The notes: generated from the sequence alone by a model not told the origin. A stretch of DNA of 7,426 nucleotides from Eubacteriales Family XIII. Incertae Sedis bacterium (GCA_031257215.1 JAIRPC010000058.1:1-7426); one strand, 5' to 3'; shown: positions 1 through 6,731, counted from the stretch's first letter. Translations and numbers: made by a program.

Positions 1-226
1 TGATCTCGACGCCGTTGTAGTTGCCCTGCGTCTTGATGCGGTTGAGCATGCTCTCGAACTCGCGCAGTATGCTCATGTCGCGGTACAGGCGCACGAGCGA
101 TTCGTCGCCTATGGCGGAGCGCTCGCTGCGCACGGAGCCCTCGTACTGGTTGACGGGTATGTCTCTGAAGCTGATCGCCCCTGGGCGCTTTAATTCCTCT
201 GGGCTAATAAACAATGTATCTGGCAT
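1..226 (-). CDS. Thiamine-diphosphate 2-oxoacid/acetoin-type dehydrogenase E1, N-terminal part (3' end outside window)
   Basis: Only the first 75 residues are present; the gene runs off the left edge. The start ATG at 226-224 is preceded by GGAGAG (236-241) with a 9-nt spacer. Residues 43-75 contain LVRLYRDMSILREFESML followed by a short QGNYNGVEI stretch. This is the typical opening helix of the E1 alpha family (thiamine-diphosphate binding, oxidative decarboxylation or acyloin cleavage, acyl transfer to the lipoyl group of E2). About 40 residues precede this helix, longer than in many E1 alpha subunits. I recall such a leader in single-chain E1 proteins (alpha and beta fused) of Firmicutes, but the fusion cannot be seen here. 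The gene is last visible in the SDR-E2-E3-E1 set, 73 nt after the E3 stop. Whether it acts on pyruvate, acetoin or another substrate cannot be decided from this fragment. Confidence 0.82.
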   Translation of the reverse strand, partial: MPDTLFISPEELKRPGAISFRDIPVNQYEGSVRSERSAIGDESLVRLYRDMSILREFESMLNRIKTQGNYNGVEI

Positions 227-299
227 TTTTTATTACTCTCCTTTATTTCGTTGTTATCGCCATCCTGTACTCGGAGCGGCTGGTTGTTACTGGCTGTCT

Positions 300-1664
300 T
301 TACGCGAACAATGCTTCCCTGATGATCTCGCCTACTGTTGGGTGGGGGAACACTATGCGCTTTGCCGACTCCTTTGGTATCTTCAAATCCGCCAGGATTC
401 CGGCGGACAGGATGATCTCCGATGCGTAGCCTCCGATAATGGCGGCGCCGACTATGCGCCCCGCGCCCTCGTCTATGAGGAGCTTGCATATGCCGTCGCC
501 GCGCTCGTTCTCCGCAACGTAGCGGCCCGCATAGGCCATGGGCAGCTTCTTCACGGTGATTTCGAGCCCCTTGGCGGCGGCGCTTTCCTCCGTTTCGCCA
601 ACGTAGGCGGCTTCGGGCTGCGTGTATATCACTGAGGGTATCGCGCTGTAATCCATCTCGTCAGCCTTGCCCAAGATGTGGTTAACAGCGACCTCGGCCT
701 CCCTGTACGCCGTGTGCGCCAGCATGAATTTACCGTTGATATCGCCTACGGCATACACGCCCGCAACATTCGTCTGCATATGCCTGCCCGTTGCCACCGC
801 GCCGTTCTCCACAAGCACGTTCAGCTTTTCCAGCCCCAGATCCTCGGGCGCGGGCCTCCTGCCTATGCAGAGCAGGGTCGCGTCGCAGGGGATCTCCACC
901 GCTCCGTCCGCTTCCGCCGTCACGCCGTTTTTCCTGACCTCCGTGACCTTCGCGTTCAGCAGGAACCTGACGCCCTTGGCTTCAAGGCTCTTTTGCAGGA
1001 TTTTCGATATCTCGGCATCGAATGGGCCCGCTATCTTGCCGAGCATTTCGACCACCGTCACCTGCGCCCCTGCCGTGGCGAAATAGTCAGCCATTTCAAG
1101 GCCAATAACGCCGCCGCCGACTATCGCCAGGTGGTTCGGCACATGGTCTATGTCCAGCACCTCGCGGCTCGTGTAGACGTAGCCCTCCTCCATGCCGCCC
1201 ACAACTCCTGGGATGGAAGGCACCACGGGCTTCGAGCCGGCCGCTATGATGAGCCGCTCCGACACGACCGTAACACCGCCGCCGGTTACCGCTATGCCGC
1301 CGTCCGCTCTGCCCTCGATTTTGCCCTCGGCTTCAATGACGTTCACCTTGTTCTGCTTCATCTTGTACGCGACGCCCGCGACGAGCTTCGCGACCACCTT
1401 GTTCTTGCGCGCGAGCACCGCCGCGTGGTCAAGGCTGATGCCGTCCGCTTTCACGCCATAGGCCTCGCCGTGCAGGGCGTGCGAGTATATCTTTGCGGAA
1501 TTCAGGAACGTCTTGGTCGGTATACAGCCCTCGTTCAGGCACACGCCGCCGAGCGCCCGCTTCTCGAACAGCGCCACGGAAAGCCCCGCTTCCCCTGCCC
1601 GCTCCGCCGCGAGGTAGCCCGCCGGCCCCCCGCCAATTATCGTCAAGTCGTATCTGTCAGACAT
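300..1664 (-). CDS. lpdA: Dihydrolipoyl dehydrogenase (E3)
   Basis: A 454-residue flavoprotein that reoxidises the dihydrolipoyl arm of E2 and passes electrons via FAD to NAD+. Visible motifs, in order: FAD-binding GGGPAG at 11-16; the redox-active disulfide in GGVCLNEGCIPTK (Cys42 and Cys47); NAD-binding GGGVIG at 183-188; the second FAD motif YAVGDING at 304-311; and the C-terminal interface with the catalytic base in FPHPTVGE (His441, Glu446). The length is usual for the family and no key residue is missing. I chose the ATG at 1664, because GGAGGG at 1670-1675 lies 5 nt upstream. A TTG one codon earlier would leave only 2 nt. The gene lies 81 nt after the E2 stop and 73 nt before the E1 start, all in one direction, so the enzyme is probably dedicated to this complex. 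Confidence 0.95.
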   Translation of the reverse strand: MSDRYDLTIIGGGPAGYLAAERAGEAGLSVALFEKRALGGVCLNEGCIPTKTFLNSAKIYSHALHGEAYGVKADGISLDHAAVLARKNKVVAKLVAGVAYKMKQNKVNVIEAEGKIEGRADGGIAVTGGGVTVVSERLIIAAGSKPVVPSIPGVVGGMEEGYVYTSREVLDIDHVPNHLAIVGGGVIGLEMADYFATAGAQVTVVEMLGKIAGPFDAEISKILQKSLEAKGVRFLLNAKVTEVRKNGVTAEADGAVEIPCDATLLCIGRRPAPEDLGLEKLNVLVENGAVATGRHMQTNVAGVYAVGDINGKFMLAHTAYREAEVAVNHILGKADEMDYSAIPSVIYTQPEAAYVGETEESAAAKGLEITVKKLPMAYAGRYVAENERGDGICKLLIDEGAGRIVGAAIIGGYASEIILSAGILADLKIPKESAKRIVFPHPTVGEIIREALFA

Positions 1665-1745
1665 CAAATCCCTCCGTTTCTCTCTCGTGAATTTTATCGC
1701 TTATCATATAAATCAAGGCGTAACCATATCTAGTTATTGCCCTAT

Positions 1746-3101
1746 CTATTCATCCAATAACTTGCTAAACTGAGCCAATTTTCCACATACCGCCTGAGCG
1801 AAGCGCGACGCGGGTGCGCCGTCCACTGCCCTGTGGTCGTATGTGAGCGACATCCCTATGGACGGGTAGGCATGGATTCCCGAGTCGGACTGCCGCACCT
1901 TCGTCTGTATGCCGCAGATGCCGAAGATGCCGACCTGCGGCGGGTTCAATATCGGCGTGAACACCTCCACGCCCGTCGGCCCCAGGTTCGACACGGTGAA
2001 CGTGCCGCCTTGTAGCAGGTCGGGATTGATGCTGCCTGTGCGGGCGTCGGCGGCGAGCTGTTTCACCTCCGCGCTTATCTCTATCAGGCTTTTCTTGTTC
2101 GCGGCGAATATGGTGGGAACCATGAGCCCGCGCGGCGTGTCCACCGCGACGCCGAGGTTCACGTCCTCAAACCTGCGCATGATGCTGCCGCCGACGAGAT
2201 GTGCGTTCATGTCTGGGTATTCTTGCAGGGCTTTCACGACGGCGTAGAGTATCATGTCGCCGATAGACACGCCTTGAAGCGCGGGGTTGCCGCTCTCCTT
2301 GAACGCCTTTCGCACGGTCTGCACCTCGGTCGCGTCGAACGAGTGGTGGTGCGTGAGCTGTGCCGTGTTCGCGAGCGACGCGTGCATGGACGCGGCGATA
2401 ACCGACCTTATCTTCGCGAATTTTTCGTCTGTGTATGGCCCCGCCATTTCGGGCGCGGGCTCTGGCTCCGCGGGCGTTCCCTGCGCTGCCTGCGCGGTGG
2501 CTGTCCGAGCGGCGCCATCCTCGGCTTTCTCGGCGGAGCCGGTGCCTTTCCGCTCCGCGAGTGCCGCGATATCGCGCTCTATGACCCTGCCGTTGGGGCC
2601 TGTCGGGATGGCATCCCCGACATAGAGGCCGAGCCTGTCCGCCATGTCGCGGGCGCGTGGGGATACCTTGTCGCCAGCGTTTCCCGCGCCGCCCACTGCG
2701 GATGGAGCGGACTGTGCGGATGCCGCGCCCGTGGCCGGGCCGCCCGCCGCTGTGCCTGTGGGCGCGGCTTCGGTCGGTGCGCCTCCCTGCGCTGGTGCGC
2801 CTGCGCTCTGTTCGGAGGCCGCCGCGCCGCCAACTTCGCCTCTGATAGCCGAGATATCGTCGCCCTCCGCGCCGACGGCGCAGACGGGCTTCAAGACCTC
2901 TACCTCGTCGCCCTCTTGGAAAAATATCTCCAAAATGACACCCTCTGCCGTTGACTCGCATTCAAAGCTCGCTTTGTCGGTTTCGTAGTCGAACAGGATA
3001 TCACCGATGCCGACACTATCGCCCACGGATTTCTTCCACGTGCCGATAATACAGCTTTCAACTGAGATGCCCGATTTGGGCATTAAGACTGCTTCTGCCA
3101 T
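1746..3101 (-). CDS. Lipoamide acyltransferase (E2) of 2-oxoacid/acetoin dehydrogenase complex
   Basis: A 451-residue E2 core protein. Residues 2-80 form one lipoyl domain with the lipoylation site in ETDKAS (Lys43). An Ala/Gly/Pro-rich swinging linker covers about 90-145. The peripheral-subunit binding domain follows (about 146-180, VSPRARDMADRLGL...GRVIERDI). A second Ala/Glu/Pro linker runs to about 222. The catalytic domain ends with YDHRAVDG (His423, Asp427), the acyltransferase active site. All elements of a complete E2 are present. I chose the ATG at 3101 because the lipoyl domain starts there and GGGAGAG (3107-3113) stands 5 nt upstream. A further 80 in-frame codons upstream lie inside the SDR gene and have no domain character. 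The start is 14 nt after the SDR stop, so the two are almost certainly cotranscribed. The acyl group carried (acetyl or other) cannot be read from the sequence. Confidence 0.93.
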   Translation of the reverse strand: MAEAVLMPKSGISVESCIIGTWKKSVGDSVGIGDILFDYETDKASFECESTAEGVILEIFFQEGDEVEVLKPVCAVGAEGDDISAIRGEVGGAAASEQSAGAPAQGGAPTEAAPTGTAAGGPATGAASAQSAPSAVGGAGNAGDKVSPRARDMADRLGLYVGDAIPTGPNGRVIERDIAALAERKGTGSAEKAEDGAARTATAQAAQGTPAEPEPAPEMAGPYTDEKFAKIRSVIAASMHASLANTAQLTHHHSFDATEVQTVRKAFKESGNPALQGVSIGDMILYAVVKALQEYPDMNAHLVGGSIMRRFEDVNLGVAVDTPRGLMVPTIFAANKKSLIEISAEVKQLAADARTGSINPDLLQGGTFTVSNLGPTGVEVFTPILNPPQVGIFGICGIQTKVRQSDSGIHAYPSIGMSLTYDHRAVDGAPASRFAQAVCGKLAQFSKLLDE

Positions 3102-3115
3102 AATAACTCTCCCTT

Positions 3116-3931
3116 CTACCGCAACATCACCTGGCCGCCTGTTACTGGCAGGGCCTGGCCTGTTTCGTATTCCTGTTCCACTATGTATATCGCCGCGCGC
3201 ACCACGTCCTCTATGCGGCAGCCTCGCCCTAGCGGGACAAGCGACTCGTAGTGCCGCCGCACGTCCTCGACGGTTTTCGCGCCCTTTACCTTGCCCGCGT
3301 CCAGATACTGCTTGAACAGCCCGCGCTCTGGGTCGCTCCACAGAGGCCCGTCCAGCAGGTTGCCCGGGCAGATGGCGTTCACCTTTATCCCGAACTCCGC
3401 GAGCTCGAGCGCGAAGCTCTGCGCCAGCCCTATGCCGCCGAACTTGCCGCCGGCGTAGGCGAAATTCGCCCTGCTTCCTTCGAGCCCGCTCTTGCTGTTT
3501 ATCTGTATTATGTCGTACAATTCCCTCGCGCCAGCCGCGCGTTGCGCTTTCATGGCCCTCGCCGCGTGCTTCGCGCAGAGGAAGAACCCCGTATAGTTCA
3601 CCGAGGTTACGAACTCGAAATCCTTTTTTTCAAAATCGTCCAGACCTCCCGCTTTCAGAACCCCCGCGCACGACACCATCACGTCAAGGCCGCCGTGTTC
3701 GCGCACAGCCGAATCCACCATGCCCTTGACGGACTCCTCGTCCGACACGTTCACAGGCAGGGCCGACGCAGGAACGCCGAAATCCGAGCGCAACGACTCG
3801 GCCACCGCCAGCGCGCCCTGCTCGTTCATGTCCGCGCAGACGAGCTTCGCCCCCCGCGCAGCAAAGCCGCGCGCCAGCCCTTCACCGAACCCGCTCGCCG
3901 CTCCCGTCACAATCACAGTTTTGTTTTTCAT
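3116..3931 (-). CDS. Short-chain dehydrogenase/reductase, sorbitol-6-phosphate 2-dehydrogenase-like
   Basis: A 271-residue classical SDR. The cofactor loop is TGAASGFG (9-16). Asp34 at the end of the second strand suggests NAD(H) over NADP(H). The usual NNAG is SCAG (87-90). The catalytic set is Asn112, Ser146 (in INSKSG), Tyr159 and Lys163 (YAGGK). INSKSG, PGNLL, the PLGRGC stretch near 233-238 and C-terminal TGQALPVTGGQVM resemble SrlD-type sorbitol-6-phosphate dehydrogenases, which oxidise a polyol phosphate to a ketose phosphate. The true substrate is unknown. I chose the ATG at 3931: GAGGTGG (3934-3940) precedes it and the TG motif follows at the usual distance. A 39-codon in-frame extension upstream crosses the promoter region and is not supported. 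It is first in the set with E2, E3 and E1, so its ketone or aldehyde product may feed that complex (inference). Confidence 0.9.
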   Translation of the reverse strand: MKNKTVIVTGAASGFGEGLARGFAARGAKLVCADMNEQGALAVAESLRSDFGVPASALPVNVSDEESVKGMVDSAVREHGGLDVMVSCAGVLKAGGLDDFEKKDFEFVTSVNYTGFFLCAKHAARAMKAQRAAGARELYDIIQINSKSGLEGSRANFAYAGGKFGGIGLAQSFALELAEFGIKVNAICPGNLLDGPLWSDPERGLFKQYLDAGKVKGAKTVEDVRRHYESLVPLGRGCRIEDVVRAAIYIVEQEYETGQALPVTGGQVMLR

Positions 3932-3998
3932 AACCACCTCTTGCTCCTGGAAACTATTGTCAATTGCCTTGCTGCCGTGTGCCGCGCCGTTTCCCTTA

Positions 3999-4027
3999 TT
4001 GAATAACAACAGATGATATGATACTAT
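3999..4027 (+). promoter_or_regulatory. Candidate promoter of the DeoR-type regulator
   Basis: TTGAAT at 3999-4004 and TACTAT at 4022-4027 are separated by 17 nt. The -10 is preceded by TG at 4019-4020, making an extended -10 (TGATACTAT). Each hexamer matches consensus at four of six places. Transcription would start near 4034, giving a leader of about 100 nt that contains the GCTCA repeats. The -10 lies inside the palindrome at 4017-4031, so a protein bound there would block it. Predicted only. Confidence 0.4.
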
Positions 4028-4031
4028 CATA
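4017..4031. promoter_or_regulatory. Perfect 15-bp palindrome, candidate operator between divergent genes
   Basis: TATGATA-C-TATCATA is a perfect 7-bp inverted repeat around one central base. It sits in the 202-bp gap between the SDR gene and deoR, on top of the candidate -10 elements of both promoters. A dimeric regulator could bind here. Part of the symmetry could also come simply from two back-to-back -10 elements. Confidence 0.5.
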
Positions 4032-4048
4032 AATGAAAACAAATGCAA
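4021..4048 (-). promoter_or_regulatory. Candidate promoter of the SDR-E2-E3-E1 set
   Basis: Read on the minus strand, TTGCAT (4048-4043) and TAGTAT (4026-4021) are separated by 16 nt. The -10 is preceded by TG, again an extended -10 because of the palindrome. Transcription would start near 4014, leaving about 80 nt of leader before the SDR ATG. The -35 overlaps the cre-like site. An alternative -10, TATCAT, lies a few bases downstream, so the exact promoter is uncertain. Confidence 0.38.
4033..4047 (+). promoter_or_regulatory. cre-like site (possible CcpA catabolite repression)
   Basis: ATGAAAACAAATGCA fits the degenerate cre consensus WTGNAANCGNWNNCW at every fixed place except one: the central CG is CA. 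It overlaps the -35 of the candidate SDR-operon promoter, a position where CcpA would repress. The central CG is normally well conserved, so this is a weak call. Confidence 0.3.
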
Positions 4049-4073
4049 TACTCGGCGCGAAAATTGATTATTA

Positions 4074-4120
4074 CGCTCGATATTCGCTCACAACGCGCAA
4101 AATTTGCTCACTACTGCTCA
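4074..4120 (+). repeat. Helically phased YGCTCA repeats in the deoR leader, candidate DeoR operator
   Basis: Direct repeats CGCTCG (4074-4079), CGCTCA (4085-4090), TGCTCA (4105-4110) and TGCTCA (4115-4120) are spaced 11, 20 and 10 bp, so all face the same side of the helix. A degenerate copy (CGCGCA, 4094-4099) fills the gap. Three of the copies extend to YGCTCAC. DeoR-family proteins commonly bind sets of short direct repeats, and the position just before the deoR start suits autoregulation. That it is bound is inference. Confidence 0.45.
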
Positions 4121-4133
4121 CGGAAAAATAGAT

Positions 4134-4877
4134 ATGAACAATTCATCACGCAAAGAAATGATCCTCAACCTGCTGAGAAATTACAGCAATTTTCTGACCG
4201 TCAGGCAGCTGTGCGAACAGCTCTACGTGAGCGGCGCGACCATCAGGCGCGACCTGCGCGAGCTTGCGGACAGCGGTATCATACACCGGACGCGCGGCGG
4301 GGCGATATTGACGGACAGCATTTCCACGGAGGCGCCCATGGTGCTGCGCGAAAGCCGCAACGAGATGCAGAAGCAGATCATCGCCACGATTTCAAGGAAA
4401 TACATCAAGGACGGCATGACCATATTCATGGATTCGTCCACGACGGTGTTCACGCTGGCGCGCAACCTCGACAGGTTAAGCGACCTGCGCATAATAACGA
4501 ACAATTTGAAAATAATATGGCTGCTGTCCGAGCGCAAGGGCATCGACATCATATGCATCGGCGGCAGGCTCCGCGACAGCTCGCTTTCGTTCTTCGGCGA
4601 GAACGGGCTGAACTACGCTTCGGGCATGAACGGCGACGCTGTGTTCCAGTCTTGCCAGGGGTTTTCGATAGCGAACGGCTCGAGCGACGCCCGCGAGGAT
4701 GAGTCACACCTGAAAAGGGCGTATATCAGCAACTGCAAGAAAAGCTACCTGCTGTTCGACACGTCGAAGATGGACAAGGAATATCTCTACCGCACAGCCC
4801 CCGCAAGCGCGTTCACGAAAATCATCACGGAGAGCCGCGAGGTCAACGACTATATCGCGGCGGCGGTACGAAAATAG
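4134..4877 (+). CDS. DeoR/GlpR-family transcriptional regulator
   Basis: A 247-residue protein of the normal length for the family. The N-terminal winged helix-turn-helix spans about 5-58, with the typical VSGATIRRDLRELADSGII followed by HRTRGGA. The sensor domain, related to sugar-phosphate isomerase folds, covers about 75-235. It shows MDSSTTV (99-105), ITNN (121-124), CIGGRL (141-146) and LLFDTSKMDK (206-215), all characteristic positions of DeoR-type effector pockets, which usually bind phosphorylated sugars. Other starts (a TTG at 4104) are less likely: the ATG at 4134 leaves the normal short tail before the HTH, although its ribosome site (GGAAAA at 4122) is weak. It is divergent from the SDR-E2-E3-E1 set, so it is the obvious candidate to control that set and itself. 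Its stop codon touches the terC stop codon. Confidence 0.93.
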   Translation: MNNSSRKEMILNLLRNYSNFLTVRQLCEQLYVSGATIRRDLRELADSGIIHRTRGGAILTDSISTEAPMVLRESRNEMQKQIIATISRKYIKDGMTIFMDSSTTVFTLARNLDRLSDLRIITNNLKIIWLLSERKGIDIICIGGRLRDSSLSFFGENGLNYASGMNGDAVFQSCQGFSIANGSSDAREDESHLKRAYISNCKKSYLLFDTSKMDKEYLYRTAPASAFTKIITESREVNDYIAAAVRK

Positions 4878-5567
4878 CTATCCGCGCCCTGTCTTTCGCC
4901 TGTTGTAGAGGTATCCGAAAAGCAGCCCGCCGCCCGTGACCGCAATGATGACAATCCATCTGACCGCTTCATGCGCTTCAAACCAGGCCACCGTGACCTT
5001 TTCCTCGACAATCATCCTGGCGGCCGCGTACAGTATGACTGCCGCGCCTATATAGACGATAAAGGCGAACCGATCCATGAGCTTCGCCACAAAGGTGCTT
5101 CCGAACACCATGATGGGGACGCTGATGCACAGCCCGATAATGACCATCACCGAATGTCCGTCGGAAATGCCCGCGACAGCCATGATATTGTCGATACCCA
5201 TGATGGCATCCGCCGCGATAACCGTGGCAACCGCGCTCAACAGCGAGTTGGCGGCCTTGATATCCGCGCCCGCCTCCTCCTTGACCATCAGCTTGCACCC
5301 GATAAAGACAAGGGCCGCGCCGCCGACGAGCCTTACAAAGCTGAGGTTCATCAGCCACACTATGATAAGCGTGGCAGCAAGGCGGACGACAAGCGCGCCG
5401 ACCGTGCCGAGGACTATGCCCTTCATGCGAAGCCGCTCGGGCAGGTTGCGGCAAGCCATGCCTATGACGATGGCGTTGTCGGCGCAAAGCAGGAGATCAG
5501 TCAGTATGATCCCCAAAAGCTGTGCCAAAAATACAGATGGCGCTAGTCCTAAAATATCCATATGCAT
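4878..5567 (-). CDS. TerC-family integral membrane protein, probable metal (Mn) exporter
   Basis: A 229-residue, very hydrophobic protein with about seven membrane segments (near 10-27, 49-72, 77-95, 108-132, 139-161, 168-186 and 203-221) and a basic C-terminus. Two repeated acidic motifs inside the membrane mark the TerC family: LLCADNAIVIGMA (26-38) and AADAIMGIDNIMAVAG (118-133). Several bacterial members (YceF/YkoY/YjbE type) export manganese, often to load secreted metalloenzymes; that role here is by homology. Two ATGs are possible, at 5567 and 5561; the second gives MDILGL. Neither has a recognisable ribosome site. The gene begins 18-24 nt after the recA stop in the same direction, so it may be read with recA, or from the TATAAT at 5575-5570. 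I see no yybP-ykoY-type riboswitch upstream; the gap is too short for one. Confidence 0.9.
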   Translation of the reverse strand: MHMDILGLAPSVFLAQLLGIILTDLLLCADNAIVIGMACRNLPERLRMKGIVLGTVGALVVRLAATLIIVWLMNLSFVRLVGGAALVFIGCKLMVKEEAGADIKAANSLLSAVATVIAADAIMGIDNIMAVAGISDGHSVMVIIGLCISVPIMVFGSTFVAKLMDRFAFIVYIGAAVILYAAARMIVEEKVTVAWFEAHEAVRWIVIIAVTGGGLLFGYLYNRRKTGRG

Positions 5568-5585
5568 ATATTATACACTATTGGC

Positions 5586-6731
5586 TTAGTCCAGCACCAC
5601 GCCGTCCTCGTCTACCGCCAGCGGCGCTTCCGCTGAAAGCACTGCTTCTGGCTTGTCCGCGGCAGGCGCTCCCGCGCCGCCGTTTTCGGCCGCCCTGCGC
5701 TCCGACAGCTTGTCAAGCACAAGCCCCTCTATCCGCTCGGCTATCTCGGGGCGCTCTTTCAGGAAGGCCTTGACGTTCTCCCTGCCCTGCCCTATGCGCT
5801 CCCCGCCGAAGCTGTACCAGCTCCCAGACTTTTCAACTATCTTCTCCGCCGCCGCGCAGTCCAGCAGATCGCCGAGCTTCGAGATGCCCTCTCCGAACAT
5901 GATATCGAACTCGGCCTGCTTGAACGGAGGCGCGACCTTGTTCTTCACCAGCTTTGCCCTCGTGCGGTTGCCAGTCACCTGGTCGCCTGACTTGATGGAC
6001 TCTATGCGCCGTATGTCTATGCGCATGGAAGCGTAGAATTTTAGCGCGCGCCCGCCCGTCGTGACCTCTGGGTTGCCGTACACGACGCCGACCTTCTCGC
6101 GCAGCTGGTTGATAAATATGGCGCAGGTGTTGGAGCGGCTGATAGAGCCCGCGAGCTTGCGCAGAGCCTGCGACATGAGCCGCGCGTGAAGCCCGACGTG
6201 CGAATCGCCCATATCCCCCTGTATCTCGGCCTTCGGGACAAGAGCCGCTACGGAGTCGATGACCACGATGTCGAGCGCGCCGCTTCGCACCAGCATTTCG
6301 CATATTTCAAGCGCCTGCTCCCCCGTGTCGGGCTGCGAGACCAAAAGCTCGTCCACATTGACGCCTATCCTCGCGGCATACACGGGGTCTAGTGCATGCT
6401 CCGCGTCTATGAACGCCGCCTTGCCGCCGGACCTCTGCGCTTCCGCTATGATATGCAGGGTCAGCGTCGTTTTGCCCGACGACTCAGGCCCGAATATCTC
6501 CACAATGCGCCCGCGCGGCACACCGCCGATGCCCGTCGCTATATCCAGGCTGACTGAGCCTGTGGATATGGCCGCCACGCTGGTCATGGCATTATCGTCC
6601 CCAAGCCGCATAATAGAGCCCTTGCCGAAGCTCTTCTCTATTTGGTTCAGCGCTTCTTTCAGCGCCTTTTCTTTCTCGGACGAGCCTACCACAGCCGTCA
6701 CTCTTTCCACTTCGCCTTTTCCGCTAGCCAT
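5586..6731 (-). CDS. recA: Recombinase RecA
   Basis: A 381-residue RecA: ATP-dependent strand exchange, homologous repair, and coprotease for LexA self-cleavage. Key motifs: Walker A GPESSGKT (81-88), the catalytic-glutamate region IDAEHALDP (Glu111), Walker B IVVIDSVAAL (155-164), the conserved INQLREKVGV with the DNA-binding loop (207-228), and the C-terminal domain SWYSFGGERIGQGREN. It is longer than the roughly 350 residues of E. coli and B. subtilis RecA. About 15 extra residues lie before Walker A, and there is a long Ala/Pro/acidic tail after about 345, ending DEDGVVLD. The acidic tail is a normal modulator of RecA activity, here extended. The start at 6731 follows AAAGGAA (6737-6743), and the reading frame upstream crosses the SOS box and promoter. 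Regulation is by LexA (box at 6750-6763) and probably two promoters. Confidence 0.98.
   Translation of the reverse strand: MASGKGEVERVTAVVGSSEKEKALKEALNQIEKSFGKGSIMRLGDDNAMTSVAAISTGSVSLDIATGIGGVPRGRIVEIFGPESSGKTTLTLHIIAEAQRSGGKAAFIDAEHALDPVYAARIGVNVDELLVSQPDTGEQALEICEMLVRSGALDIVVIDSVAALVPKAEIQGDMGDSHVGLHARLMSQALRKLAGSISRSNTCAIFINQLREKVGVVYGNPEVTTGGRALKFYASMRIDIRRIESIKSGDQVTGNRTRAKLVKNKVAPPFKQAEFDIMFGEGISKLGDLLDCAAAEKIVEKSGSWYSFGGERIGQGRENVKAFLKERPEIAERIEGLVLDKLSERRAAENGGAGAPAADKPEAVLSAEAPLAVDEDGVVLD

Noticed and set aside
678..1733. 351-codon open frame on the plus strand opposite lpdA
   Set aside because: His/Arg-rich shadow of a GC-rich gene with no domain, start signal or promoter; lpdA on the other strand is unambiguous.
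1665..1745. Internal promoter or small gene between E2 and E3
   Set aside because: AT-rich hexamers are present but no -35/-10 pair has acceptable spacing, and no start codon with a ribosome site opens a frame of useful length.
2199..2954. Long open frames on both strands over the E2 linker region
   Set aside because: Produced by the GC-rich Ala/Pro/Gly linker codons; low-complexity translations.
3102..3341. 80-codon upstream extension of the E2 reading frame
   Set aside because: It lies inside the SDR gene, is Arg/Gly/Pro-rich shadow sequence, and the lipoyl domain with a good ribosome site begins at 3101.
3935..3963. TTGACA on the minus strand close to the SDR start as a second promoter
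   Set aside because: At 16-18 nt downstream there is only the ribosome binding site, no -10-like sequence.
3932..4048. 39-codon upstream extension of the SDR frame
   Set aside because: It crosses the palindrome and candidate promoters; the ATG at 3931 has GAGGTGG before it and the cofactor motif at the normal distance.
5560..5569. ATATGCATAT palindrome at the terC start
   Set aside because: Ten bases of alternating AT around GCAT; short, and explained by the two ATG codons and the TATAAT-rich junction.
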